Positions 61,001 through 64,000 of a stretch of DNA of 64,000 nt are shown piece by piece. Position 1 is the stretch's first letter. Every line of letters begins with the position of its first letter. This DNA comes from Certhia americana. Lineage: Eukaryota > Chordata > Aves > Passeriformes > Certhiidae. A program made the position numbers and the translations under genes. Where the stretch lies: NCBI GenBank assembly GCA_018697195.1, contig CM031878.1, positions 1,659,860 to 1,723,859 on the forward strand. Direction: 5' to 3'. Below the pieces are notes generated by a model. The model ran no database searches. It was not told the DNA's origin and saw only the letters and a list, made by a program, of their open reading frames with translations.

Positions 61001-61484
61001 ACTTATAACCTCCTTGCAGCCAGTAGGGTTGTCTGGGGAAATTAACCCTTGCAGAATTCAGTCCCAAGCATGCCATGGGAAAGCGGTCTCCAAAGCACAC
61101 TTGTAGCCCAACAAAGCATGATGTTATCACTTCTCCAAATGAATTCAATGGGATGTGAACCCATTTGACATGCACAGCTGCTCCCTCTGATGGGATCAGC
61201 CCCTGTTTTTCCCAAGTCTCATACTAGTGCATATGCATGTGGGTTTTCTGATGAACAAACCTCTCTTTGTCACAGTGATCCCGTACCACATCACAGTCAC
61301 AACAGGCACGGAGTACGACTCCAGCACCGACAGCCGTGTGTTCATCATCATCATGGGCCCGCAGAAAGTGCAGACCGAGAGGCTGTGGCTGGATCTCCCA
61401 GAAGGAAAGGATGAATTTGCAGATGGCTCTGTGGAGAAATTTTCGGTTTGGGGCCTGGATGTTGGGGAGATCAAAAAAGTGGAG
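9853..61484 (+). CDS. LOXHD1: LOXHD1, middle part: 23 exons, nine PLAT domains (partial gene)
   Basis: LOXHD1 (lipoxygenase homology domains 1) is a large protein made almost only of PLAT beta-sandwich domains. In vertebrate hair cells it acts at the stereocilia, where PLAT domains are thought to bind membrane lipid or protein partners. Translated exons follow the known vertebrate order and are very close to the mammalian protein as I recall it ([19 protein letters not shown] first, then [10 protein letters not shown] last). About 3.7 kb of coding sequence is present. Domains A to I each show a GTDA-like loop after strand 2, a GHD-like motif mid-domain and usually a C-x-RWL motif near the end. 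Introns are GT-AG and phases agree at all junctions except 21 to 22. The start codon, the first two or so PLAT domains and the last four are outside the window. No promoter or poly(A) site is expected here. Confidence 0.96.
10326..10412 (+). CDS. LOXHD1: LOXHD1 exon 2: PLAT A, middle
   Basis: A phase 0-0 exon of 29 codons with acceptor CATTTACAG and donor GTGAGG. It encodes [19 protein letters not shown] and AGWHLNK, the mid-domain strand pair. The usual GHD motif reads WHE here, an old variant of this domain. Confidence 0.95.
10610..10815 (+). mobile_element. CR1 LINE 3' fragment
   Basis: It includes TCCCCATCCCTGGAGGGATTTAAAA, the paired words CACCTGGGGACATGG and GTGGTGGCC, and TTTTCCAACCCAAATGATT at its end, all typical of a CR1 3' UTR in the sense direction. 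The octamer tail is degraded. Confidence 0.85.
11805..11866 (+). mobile_element. CR1 LINE tail fragment
   Basis: The stretch ends with TTTCAACCTAAATGATTCTAAGATTCTATGA, matching only the last bases of CR1 and its octamer tail. Confidence 0.7.
13012..13147 (+). CDS. LOXHD1: LOXHD1 exon 3: PLAT A, C-terminal part
   Basis: It begins on a full codon ([20 protein letters not shown]) and ends after the first base of a codon. The C-x-RWL motif, FNCGRWLD, and an acidic tail [10 protein letters not shown] close PLAT A. The donor is GTGAGA. The acceptor is pyrimidine-poor, but frame and family match fix the boundary. Confidence 0.94.
13148..14978. other. Intron 3
   Basis: It contains a long T run (13330-13353), an AT-rich stretch near 13560-13700 and a weak CR1-like tail near 14400-14457 (CCAACC, then ATGATTCTATGA). 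I see nothing else in it. Confidence 0.75.
14979..15133 (+). CDS. LOXHD1: LOXHD1 exon 4: PLAT B, N-terminal half
   Basis: The acceptor TCTCCCCAG and donor GTAAGT are both strong. The phase is 1 in, 0 out. It encodes [20 protein letters not shown], then [16 protein letters not shown] and NKFEKGN. This 155-base length recurs in exons 11 and 20, showing the shared origin of the domains. Confidence 0.96.
15134..18409. other. Intron 4
   Basis: It holds a T run (15190-15212), a plus-strand CR1 end (16490-16612), a T run (18240-18256) and AT-rich unique sequence around 15,850-16,330 and 16,620-17,250. No exon-like open stretch with good splice sites was seen. Confidence 0.75.
16490..16612 (+). mobile_element. 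CR1 LINE 3' fragment
   Basis: It has AGTGGAAGACGTCTCTGCCCATG, then GTCTCTTCCAACCCAAAC, then ATTCTAGGATTCTGTGATGATTCTATGA, the standard CR1 end with its octamer tail. Confidence 0.9.
18410..18570 (+). CDS. LOXHD1: LOXHD1 exon 5: PLAT B, middle
   Basis: A phase 0 in, 2 out exon. It encodes [19 protein letters not shown], then [18 protein letters not shown] and EFPCYR, ending inside the Arg codon of the C-x-RWL motif. The donor is GTACTG, somewhat weak; the acceptor CCTCAAAG is adequate. Frame and sequence agree with the family. Confidence 0.95.
18571..25553. other. Intron 5, the largest (about 7 kb)
   Basis: It is mostly unique sequence: AT-rich at about 21,200-22,500, with a T run at 21,748 and a plus-strand CR1 at 24,745-24,998. 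Several open stretches (for example 23650-24078 plus, 24147-24659 minus) lack splice support and family similarity. Confidence 0.75.
24745..24998 (+). mobile_element. CR1 LINE 3' fragment
   Basis: It contains GCCCTGGCACAGGTTGCCCAG, then GTCAGGCTGGATGGGGCTTGG and the complete tail CATTCTATGATTCTATGAT. Little divergence in the tail suggests a fairly young copy. Confidence 0.93.
25554..25630 (+). CDS. LOXHD1: LOXHD1 exon 6: PLAT B, C-terminal end
   Basis: It completes the split Arg codon and gives [20 protein letters not shown] and then ESPLLK. The phase is 2 in, 1 out; the acceptor is GTAAACCAG and the donor GTGAGT. At 77 bases it is the shortest exon in the window. Confidence 0.95.
25631..26465. 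other. Intron 6
   Basis: Unique, AT-rich sequence with an A run at 26097-26114. No other feature is seen. Confidence 0.75.
26466..26662 (+). CDS. LOXHD1: LOXHD1 exon 7: PLAT C, N-terminal part
   Basis: The phase is 1 in, 0 out. It encodes [20 protein letters not shown], then [18 protein letters not shown] and [18 protein letters not shown]. The loop is GASSDSKVF instead of GAGTDANVF. It runs through what other domains split after the FERG motif, so an intron position differs here. The acceptor is CTTACTCCAG, the donor GTAAGA. Confidence 0.95.
26663..27015. other. Intron 7
   Basis: A short AT-rich intron with a near-duplicate phrase around 26780-26825 (ACATTACATAGATTTTACA type, twice) and a T-rich acceptor tract. 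Nothing else is seen. Confidence 0.75.
27016..27208 (+). CDS. LOXHD1: LOXHD1 exon 8: PLAT C, C-terminal part
   Basis: The phase is 0 in, 1 out. It encodes [20 protein letters not shown] and, after the next strands, [20 protein letters not shown] and PSEILPTEK. Both GHDN and C-x-RWL motifs are intact. One exon covers what two exons cover in PLAT B. The donor GTAAGA is strong. Confidence 0.96.
27209..28000. other. Intron 8
   Basis: Unique sequence with a T run at 27461-27470. I see no repeat or exon. Confidence 0.7.
28001..28161 (+). CDS. LOXHD1: LOXHD1 exon 9: PLAT D, N-terminal half
   Basis: The phase is 1 in, 0 out; the acceptor is TTTTGGACTAG and the donor GTATGA. It encodes [20 protein letters not shown], then [15 protein letters not shown] and [12 protein letters not shown]. 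The loop is AAGTNAKVF, with Asn in place of the usual Asp. Confidence 0.95.
28162..30899. other. Intron 9
   Basis: It has an A-rich simple stretch (28252-28288) and a long AT-rich, low-repeat region at about 29,500-30,150. No CR1 is recognised in it. The AT-rich part could hold conserved non-coding sequence, but I cannot test that. Confidence 0.65.
30900..31191 (+). CDS. LOXHD1: LOXHD1 exon 10: PLAT D, C-terminal half with Lys/Glu-rich insertion
   Basis: At 292 bases it is the longest exon here, phase 0 in, 1 out. It opens [20 protein letters not shown] and ends with [17 protein letters not shown] and then PDEESDLE. Between the strands at about residues 38-64 is a highly charged insertion: KNKKKKS, then [14 protein letters not shown]. 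The closing motif reads VAHRWL, without the Cys seen in the other complete domains. The acceptor is TTGGTGGCAG; the donor GTAAGT is strong. Confidence 0.95.
31200..31262 (+). repeat. Short GT microsatellite next to the exon 10 donor
   Basis: TGTGTGTG, TCTGTGTGTGTG and CTCTGTGTC runs start only nine bases after the donor of exon 10. Confidence 0.8.
31718..31872 (+). CDS. LOXHD1: LOXHD1 exon 11: PLAT E, N-terminal half
   Basis: 155 bases, phase 1 in, 0 out. It encodes [20 protein letters not shown], then [19 protein letters not shown] and [10 protein letters not shown]. The acceptor TTTTACTTGCAG is strong and the donor is GTAATG. The glycine run is encoded by a G-rich tract at 31755-31762, a spot prone to length change. 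Confidence 0.96.
31873..33208. other. Intron 11, with a CR1 end
   Basis: It holds an AT-rich part (32,120-32,340), A runs (32,419-32,440) and a plus-strand CR1 end (32,735-32,825). Nothing else is seen. Confidence 0.75.
32735..32825 (+). mobile_element. CR1 LINE 3' end, older subfamily
   Basis: CAGAGCCAGGAGTTGGACTAAG, TGATCCTTGTGGATCCCTTCCAGCTC and GATATTCTAAGATCC follow the pattern of CR1 subfamilies that end with a 'ggactcgatgatcc' type phrase. Confidence 0.75.
33209..33342 (+). CDS. LOXHD1: LOXHD1 exon 12: PLAT E, middle
   Basis: The phase is 0 in, 2 out; the acceptor CTCCTGTGCAG and donor GTGAGG are strong. It encodes [20 protein letters not shown], then [17 protein letters not shown] and DLKEST. 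The motif RHDN replaces GHDN. Confidence 0.96.
33343..34267. other. Intron 12
   Basis: Unique sequence ending in a long T-rich tract (34147-34185) upstream of the acceptor. I see nothing else in it. Confidence 0.7.
34268..34416 (+). CDS. LOXHD1: LOXHD1 exon 13: PLAT E, C-terminal end and linker
   Basis: The phase is 2 in, 1 out. It encodes [20 protein letters not shown] and, after [29 protein letters not shown] as a linker to the next PLAT. The acceptor is CATTTTGTAG. The donor GTGGAA is non-consensus at position 3, but phase and family fit. Read-through gives a stop within 25 bases. Confidence 0.94.
34417..35701. other. Intron 13
   Basis: Unique sequence. An open minus-strand stretch at 34995-35357 has no domain or splice support. 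No CR1 is recognised. Confidence 0.7.
35702..35806 (+). CDS. LOXHD1: LOXHD1 exon 14: PLAT F, first part
   Basis: 105 bases, phase 1 in and 1 out. It encodes [20 protein letters not shown], then [14 protein letters not shown]. It ends earlier than first exons of the other domains because an extra intron splits this half of PLAT F. The acceptor is TTTGGCAG, the donor GTATGG. Confidence 0.95.
35807..36527. other. Intron 14
   Basis: Unique sequence with no repeat recognised. It is the extra intron particular to PLAT F. Confidence 0.7.
36528..36656 (+). CDS. LOXHD1: LOXHD1 exon 15: PLAT F, middle
   Basis: 129 bases, phase 1 in and 1 out. It encodes [20 protein letters not shown], then [20 protein letters not shown] and NK. 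The acceptor CCACAACAG has few pyrimidines; the donor GTAAGA is strong. The exon could be skipped without breaking frame, though the domain would be lost. Confidence 0.95.
36657..37414. other. Intron 15
   Basis: Unique sequence; nothing recognised. Confidence 0.7.
37415..37579 (+). CDS. LOXHD1: LOXHD1 exon 16: PLAT F, C-terminal part
   Basis: 165 bases, phase 1 in and 1 out. It encodes [20 protein letters not shown], then [20 protein letters not shown] and [14 protein letters not shown]. The acceptor TCTCCACCACAG and donor GTGAGC are good. The C-x-RWL motif is intact. Confidence 0.96.
37580..41967. other. Intron 16, with a minus-strand CR1
   Basis: About 4.4 kb. It contains a CR1 at 39,031-39,520, whose segment 39,330-39,467 is the left arm of a long inverted repeat with 45,590-45,727. 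The remainder is unique sequence. Confidence 0.8.
39031..39520 (-). mobile_element. CR1 LINE 3' fragment
   Basis: The plus strand begins AGAATCATAGAATTGGAAGGGACCT and runs through the standard reversed CR1 3' region with GCAATTCCTGCCCAATAGCCC and CCAGGGGCTGGCAGCTCTCC. Long open frames on both strands within it (for example 39043-39498 plus, 39062-39487 minus) come from the GC-rich element. Confidence 0.93.
41968..42149 (+). CDS. LOXHD1: LOXHD1 exon 17: PLAT G, N-terminal half
   Basis: 182 bases, phase 1 in, 0 out. It encodes [20 protein letters not shown], then [19 protein letters not shown] and [12 protein letters not shown]. It has an unusual cysteine pair (GSCTQ and SLCLN) in the variable loop. 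The acceptor is TCCTAAACCAG; the donor GTAAGA is strong. It is flanked by inverted CR1 copies. Confidence 0.96.
42580..43025 (+). mobile_element. CR1 LINE 3' fragment, diverged
   Basis: CTGAGGGGAGACCTCATTGC, AGTGCTGGGGCACTGCTCAGG and GGGCCAGGAGCTGGATTCTGG, then CTTGTGGGTCCCATCCAGCTC mark the sense strand of a CR1 subfamily. The tail is missing or worn. Confidence 0.82.
44890..45402 (-). mobile_element. CR1 LINE 3' fragment
   Basis: The plus strand opens CATAGAATCACAGAATCAATTAGG and continues GGAAAAGACCTCTGAGATCATCG, then AAGAATTTCTTCCTAATGTCC, ending with a GAGCTGGACACAGCACT phrase. This is a typical reversed CR1 over about 500 bases. Confidence 0.93.
45590..46040 (+). mobile_element. CR1 LINE 3' fragment
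   Basis: The first 138 bases are the near-exact reverse complement of 39,330-39,467. After a less typical join it continues with GTGAGGGTGGGCAGGCCTTGG, then GGAAGGTGTCCCTGCCCATGG, and ends with a worn tail CCATTCTATTATTTTC. Confidence 0.9.
46230..46346 (+). CDS. LOXHD1: LOXHD1 exon 18: PLAT G, middle
   Basis: 117 bases, phase 0-0. It encodes [20 protein letters not shown], then [19 protein letters not shown]. The acceptor TTTTTCTGTAG follows a long T/G tract and the donor is GTAAGC. The motif is GHNG. The exon could be skipped in frame. Confidence 0.96.
47221..47620 (-). mobile_element. CR1 LINE 3' fragment
   Basis: The plus strand begins CATAGAATCATGGAATTGTTT, then CACATCCACGTAGCTTTTAAATCC and GGGACAACCCTTTCCATGAAG, then CCAACCTCCTGTCAGGGAG. 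This is the same subfamily as the sense copy at 10,610. Confidence 0.92.
49541..49845 (+). mobile_element. CR1 LINE 3' fragment
   Basis: It contains GGCCCTGGCACAGAGAGGCAG, AAGGCCAGGCTGGACAGGAC and GTCTTCCAATCCAAACCCC, with the tail reduced to GGGATTCT. Confidence 0.88.
50806..50968 (+). CDS. LOXHD1: LOXHD1 exon 19: PLAT G, C-terminal end and linker
   Basis: 163 bases, phase 0 in, 1 out. It encodes [20 protein letters not shown], then [20 protein letters not shown] and an acidic linker [10 protein letters not shown] leading to PLAT H. The acceptor is TTTACTCCAG, the donor GTAATA. It matches the recalled mammalian sequence closely. Confidence 0.96.
51260..52010. repeat. Possible old retroelement or LTR-derived block
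   Basis: It begins with short iterated words (CTAACTACCTAATGCTC and AAAATGCTCAATAC types, 51,295-51,395) and then a C/T-biased stretch with few G runs. The composition differs from neighbouring intron, suggesting inserted DNA. I cannot name the family or find clear edges. Confidence 0.3.
52765..52953 (+). mobile_element. CR1 LINE 3' fragment, diverged
   Basis: It includes GGAAGGTGTCACTGCCCATTGC, GTCTCTTCCAACCCAAAC and the worn tail GATGATTCAATGATCCTATGA. Confidence 0.85.
54477..54631 (+). CDS. LOXHD1: LOXHD1 exon 20: PLAT H, N-terminal half
   Basis: 155 bases, phase 1 in, 0 out. It encodes [20 protein letters not shown], then [19 protein letters not shown] and FNKFERGQ. The acceptor TTTCTTTCTGCAG is strong and the donor is GTACAA. 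Length and phase match exons 4 and 11. Confidence 0.96.
54632..55418. other. Intron 20
   Basis: Unique sequence; nothing recognised. Confidence 0.7.
55419..55628 (+). CDS. LOXHD1: LOXHD1 exon 21: PLAT H, C-terminal half
   Basis: 210 bases, phase 0-0. It encodes [20 protein letters not shown], then [18 protein letters not shown] and [20 protein letters not shown], ending YEQ. It covers the rest of the domain in one exon. The acceptor is CACCCTGCAG, the donor GTACAG. The next exon should start on a full codon, which the only candidate at 57,599 does not. Confidence 0.95.
55629..57598. other. Intron 21 (or two introns with an unseen exon)
   Basis: It contains a G/T-rich tract (56,519-56,600) and a long plus CR1 (56,745-57,380). 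Strong acceptor-like sites end at 55,831 and about 56,027 but do not give an exon with the required phase. Confidence 0.65.
56745..57380 (+). mobile_element. CR1 LINE 3' fragment, longest copy
   Basis: About 635 bases in the sense direction, including GGAATTGTTCAGCTTGCAGAAG, GTGAGGGTGGGCAGGCCCTGG and GGCTTGGAGCAACCTGGGACAG, ending GTCCCTTCTATGGTTCTGTGA. Its open frames (56840-57172, 57099-57473) are not host genes. Confidence 0.93.
57599..57829 (+). CDS. LOXHD1: LOXHD1 exon 22: serine-rich linker between PLAT H and I (start uncertain)
   Basis: An open frame gives [20 protein letters not shown], then a Ser-rich run [18 protein letters not shown] and [12 protein letters not shown]. It ends at a consensus donor (C|GTGAGT) after one base of a codon, exactly the phase exon 23 needs. 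The acceptor used here is CCTAAAAG; it implies a phase 1 start that exon 21 (phase 0 end) does not supply. So either a small exon is missing or the true start is upstream (for example 57,556, with a poor acceptor). It has no PLAT motif. Confidence 0.6.
57830..61275. other. Intron 22
   Basis: It has a plus CR1 end (58,190-58,312) and otherwise unique sequence. An open stretch at 59,195-59,524 lacks fitting splice phases. No other exon was recognised. Confidence 0.7.
58190..58312 (+). mobile_element. CR1 LINE 3' fragment
   Basis: GGTCTAGTGGAGAATGTCCCTG, CCATGGCAGGGGGGTTGGAATG and AAGGTCCCTTCCAACC, then TTTCTATGATTTTATGATT give the CR1 end and tail. Confidence 0.88.
61276..61484 (+). CDS. LOXHD1: LOXHD1 exon 23: PLAT I, N-terminal part
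   Basis: 209 bases, phase 1 in, 0 out. It encodes [20 protein letters not shown], then [20 protein letters not shown] and [19 protein letters not shown]. The loop DSSTDSRVF departs from GAGTDANVF. The acceptor is TTTGTCACAG, the donor GTATGT. The rest of this domain lies past the right edge. Confidence 0.96.
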
Positions 61485-64000
61485 GTATGTTGTGAACGCA
61501 GCGTGAGTGCTGGAGGCGTACGAAATATGTGGCCAAAGAAAAAAGCACATGGTTCTGTTATTCTTAGCAGTGAAGGAAAGGCTCTTGGGTCTAAAAGGAA
61601 TGTAAACAGGACCGTGCTGATGAGGTATTGCATGTGTCTGAACCTGTAGATAAGGATGCTTTACTTTGCATAAAACCACGATCCTCGTGAAGTAGAAAAT
61701 AATTGTGAATTGTAAAGAATTATAACATGTCCCAGTTTTGTCCCATCTCTGGCACTGCTTTTTCTTACTCAGTCCCTTCTATTGCCAGATGCAGTGAAGC
61801 TTCCCAAGATGCAGTTCTTCATCAGTCTTTTTCCTAGTTGATTTTTTTCACTGCTTCCAATTGGGTTTCATAAATTGTGAGAAACACATCTTGAATAATT
61901 TCCTAGCTAAACATGAAAATTGTTTTCACAGCTTGGAGGACACAGGCTTAGAGAAGAAAATTAATCATAATTTGTAAGTAATGTGCACAAATAGATTTCG
62001 GTACAGGAACCATTTTTTCTGTTATGGCTTAGGGAGACACAATTTGCATAGACTTTCCATCACTGGGCTTAAACTTCACATGAATATTCCAGAGTGTTTG
62101 TGTACATCATTCTTGTTTTGTATGGCAGTTCCACTTCCTTAAAGCTTGCTCCAGTCCCTCAAGTTCTGAAACTCACAGCACCTGAGGAATCTAGAAGCCT
62201 ATTTAATTTTGGTTTTACCCCTATCTCTCTGTGGAAGTAAATCCATTTGTTGATGTGTGAGCCTGTATAATTGGAAAGAGAAAAGAAAGAAAGAGCAATC
62301 CTAACTAATCTTTGCATCTGTATGTCCTGCTGTTGCAGCTGAGAGACTGTCACTCCCACTACCTTTCACTCAAGCAATGAATTCTGACATCTTGATAAAT
62401 CTCTGTATCAGATTTGAGTTTATTTTCGAGCCATTTTGTTAATGCACTCCCAGTGCCTGGTTATTATGTGTATTACTAGCATTTTCTGTCTAGCCCATCT
62501 CGAGGTCAAACTTTTATAGTGAAGCAAGTGTAGCAAGTGTAGTGTTCTCTTCAGGATTGTGCACACATGGAAACAGCCATGGAGTGGGACAGAGAGGGAG
62601 GAAAATTATAGTATCACCCCTCAGGGTCAGACAGAGAGGAAGAGCAGCCTGAAGAGGGAAATAGAAGGAGATGCTGGGAAAGATACAGTGAATAGGGTAG
62701 GGAATGTCTAGAAAATAGAAGAAAGTAGGAGAAGACACTTTGAAATAGGCGGATGCGAGGCAAAAATTAATTTGAAAAGGAATACAAATGGGAAAGAAGA
62801 TAAAAGGTTGCAAATAAAATGTAGAGAGCTAGGAGGAGAAATAGCATATATCTTTCAGGCTGGTGATGCTCTTGTGCACTCTTTCACCCCTGTACTCAGT
62901 GATCTCACCAGTCTGCTGCCTCACCCCTGGCTCACTTTTCCCTTCTGGTTAGTAACTCCCCAGCTCGCAGCTGAAGGAGCCACCTGCTCCTGGCCTTCTG
63001 CCTTCCTTCATACAGTGTCCTCAGCTTGGAAGGTCCCTTCTTTTGGACCCGTGTCCCAGCGATGACATCGCTGTGCTAGTCTGCCGTGGTTGCCATGGCA
63101 TCCGTCCGCATTTTCCTTCTAGAAAATTGCAGTGTTCAGGGACATTGCAGAAAATTGCTAGTTATCTACTTGGGGAAAAGTGAGGAACAGTTCGTTCTTG
63201 GATTTGGCATTTGTCTGTTTGTGTAGAAGGTGAAAAGTTCTGAATGTGAGTTACCATGTGAAAATAGCATAGTATGAGGATTAAGTTTCCAGAAGCCCTC
63301 CGTGTAACCCAGGCAGCAGACTGTACCATTTAGCAGGACTATGAGATCTTCAGTGTGATGATACTTCCAGTTTGGTATTATACTCCTGCTACAAATATGC
63401 TCCACTGAAAGCAGAAACAGTGGAACACAAAGTAATTTGAAAAGGGCCCATTTATTCCTGTCTTGTAAGCCTACAGATACAATATTTATGGACACTCTGA
63501 CATGAAAATAAATAACATAAGTTATTTGGTGTATACACTGTTTTTAAAATATTTAATTTTTATATTAAAAATAATATTTAATATTTCTTCTCCTAATGAA
63601 TGAAAGTATCTCTGTTCCCAGACTGTTGTTGCTGCAGAAAGGCACAGGTATTTCTAGGAGAGTCCTGCATTGGTTTGTTTTCATAAATCTCTTCTGGTTC
63701 AGAGCCTTTCTCCACCATGAACACAGAATAAAATCAAGCACAAAAAAATGTTGCAAATGCAAGTCCAGTCCTTCAGTGGCTATGGACCTGACCCTCAGGT
63801 TTCTCTAGTATTCTAGAGACCTTCTAGAAACCCTCTTTCCACAAATATTCTCTCAGATTTTCCCTCTGCCACTGTTTTCAGTTTCTATGTGATCCTGAGC
63901 TGCTCAGTATAAATTGTGAATCTCAGTCTCAGTGATGTCCCTCAAGGACAGTAGGAACAAGTTACAAGGGTTTTCAAACAGCCCAAGTAAGGATCTACCT
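61485..64000. other. Intron 23, incomplete
   Basis: Unique, AT-rich sequence up to the window edge, with an AT-rich run at 63,540-63,590. No further LOXHD1 exon or CR1 was recognised. Confidence 0.7.

Noticed and set aside
1..64000. CRISPR arrays, bacterial operons, tRNA or rRNA genes
   Set aside because: The window is vertebrate intronic and exonic DNA; I saw no spaced direct repeats of CRISPR type and no RNA gene structure.

Overview
The window is vertebrate nuclear DNA, almost certainly from a bird. It carries many CR1 LINE 3' ends (the ATTCTATGATTCTATG tail type, on both strands) and a multi-exon gene with GT-AG introns whose protein is plainly LOXHD1. A songbird is plausible from the CR1 variants, but I cannot fix the species.

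Layout. Bases 1-5737 hold the 5' part of a decayed class I (gammaretrovirus-like) endogenous retrovirus on the minus strand: a 5' LTR (about 5100-5737), a primer binding site, a long GC-rich leader with tandem repeats, gag, protease and reverse transcriptase remnants. The rest of pol, any env and the 3' LTR lie beyond the left edge. Bases 5738-9852 are intronic or upstream DNA with a minus-strand CR1 and no exon I can recognise. From 9853 to 61484 there are 23 plus-strand exons (one less certain) from the middle of LOXHD1, about 1,240 codons in nine consecutive PLAT (lipoxygenase-homology) domains, here called A to I. By recalled family order they should match PLAT 3-11 of the 15 in the human protein. 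Both ends of the gene lie outside the window. Introns range from about 310 bases to 7 kb and contain at least fifteen CR1 fragments, concentrated at 39-58 kb.

How the parts relate. LOXHD1 is a stereocilia protein of hair cells made almost wholly of PLAT domains; its loss causes recessive deafness (DFNB77) in people. Every PLAT boundary in this window falls on a phase 1 intron, so each domain is a symmetric exon module. The retrovirus lies antisense to the gene in an upstream intron or flank. The observations most worth checking are: a near-identical 138-base inverted CR1 pair flanking exon 17; a reading-phase gap between exons 21 and 22; a Lys/Glu-rich insertion in PLAT D; degenerate loop motifs in three PLAT domains; and the tandem-repeat leader of the retrovirus. 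I found no evidence of a wholly new system.
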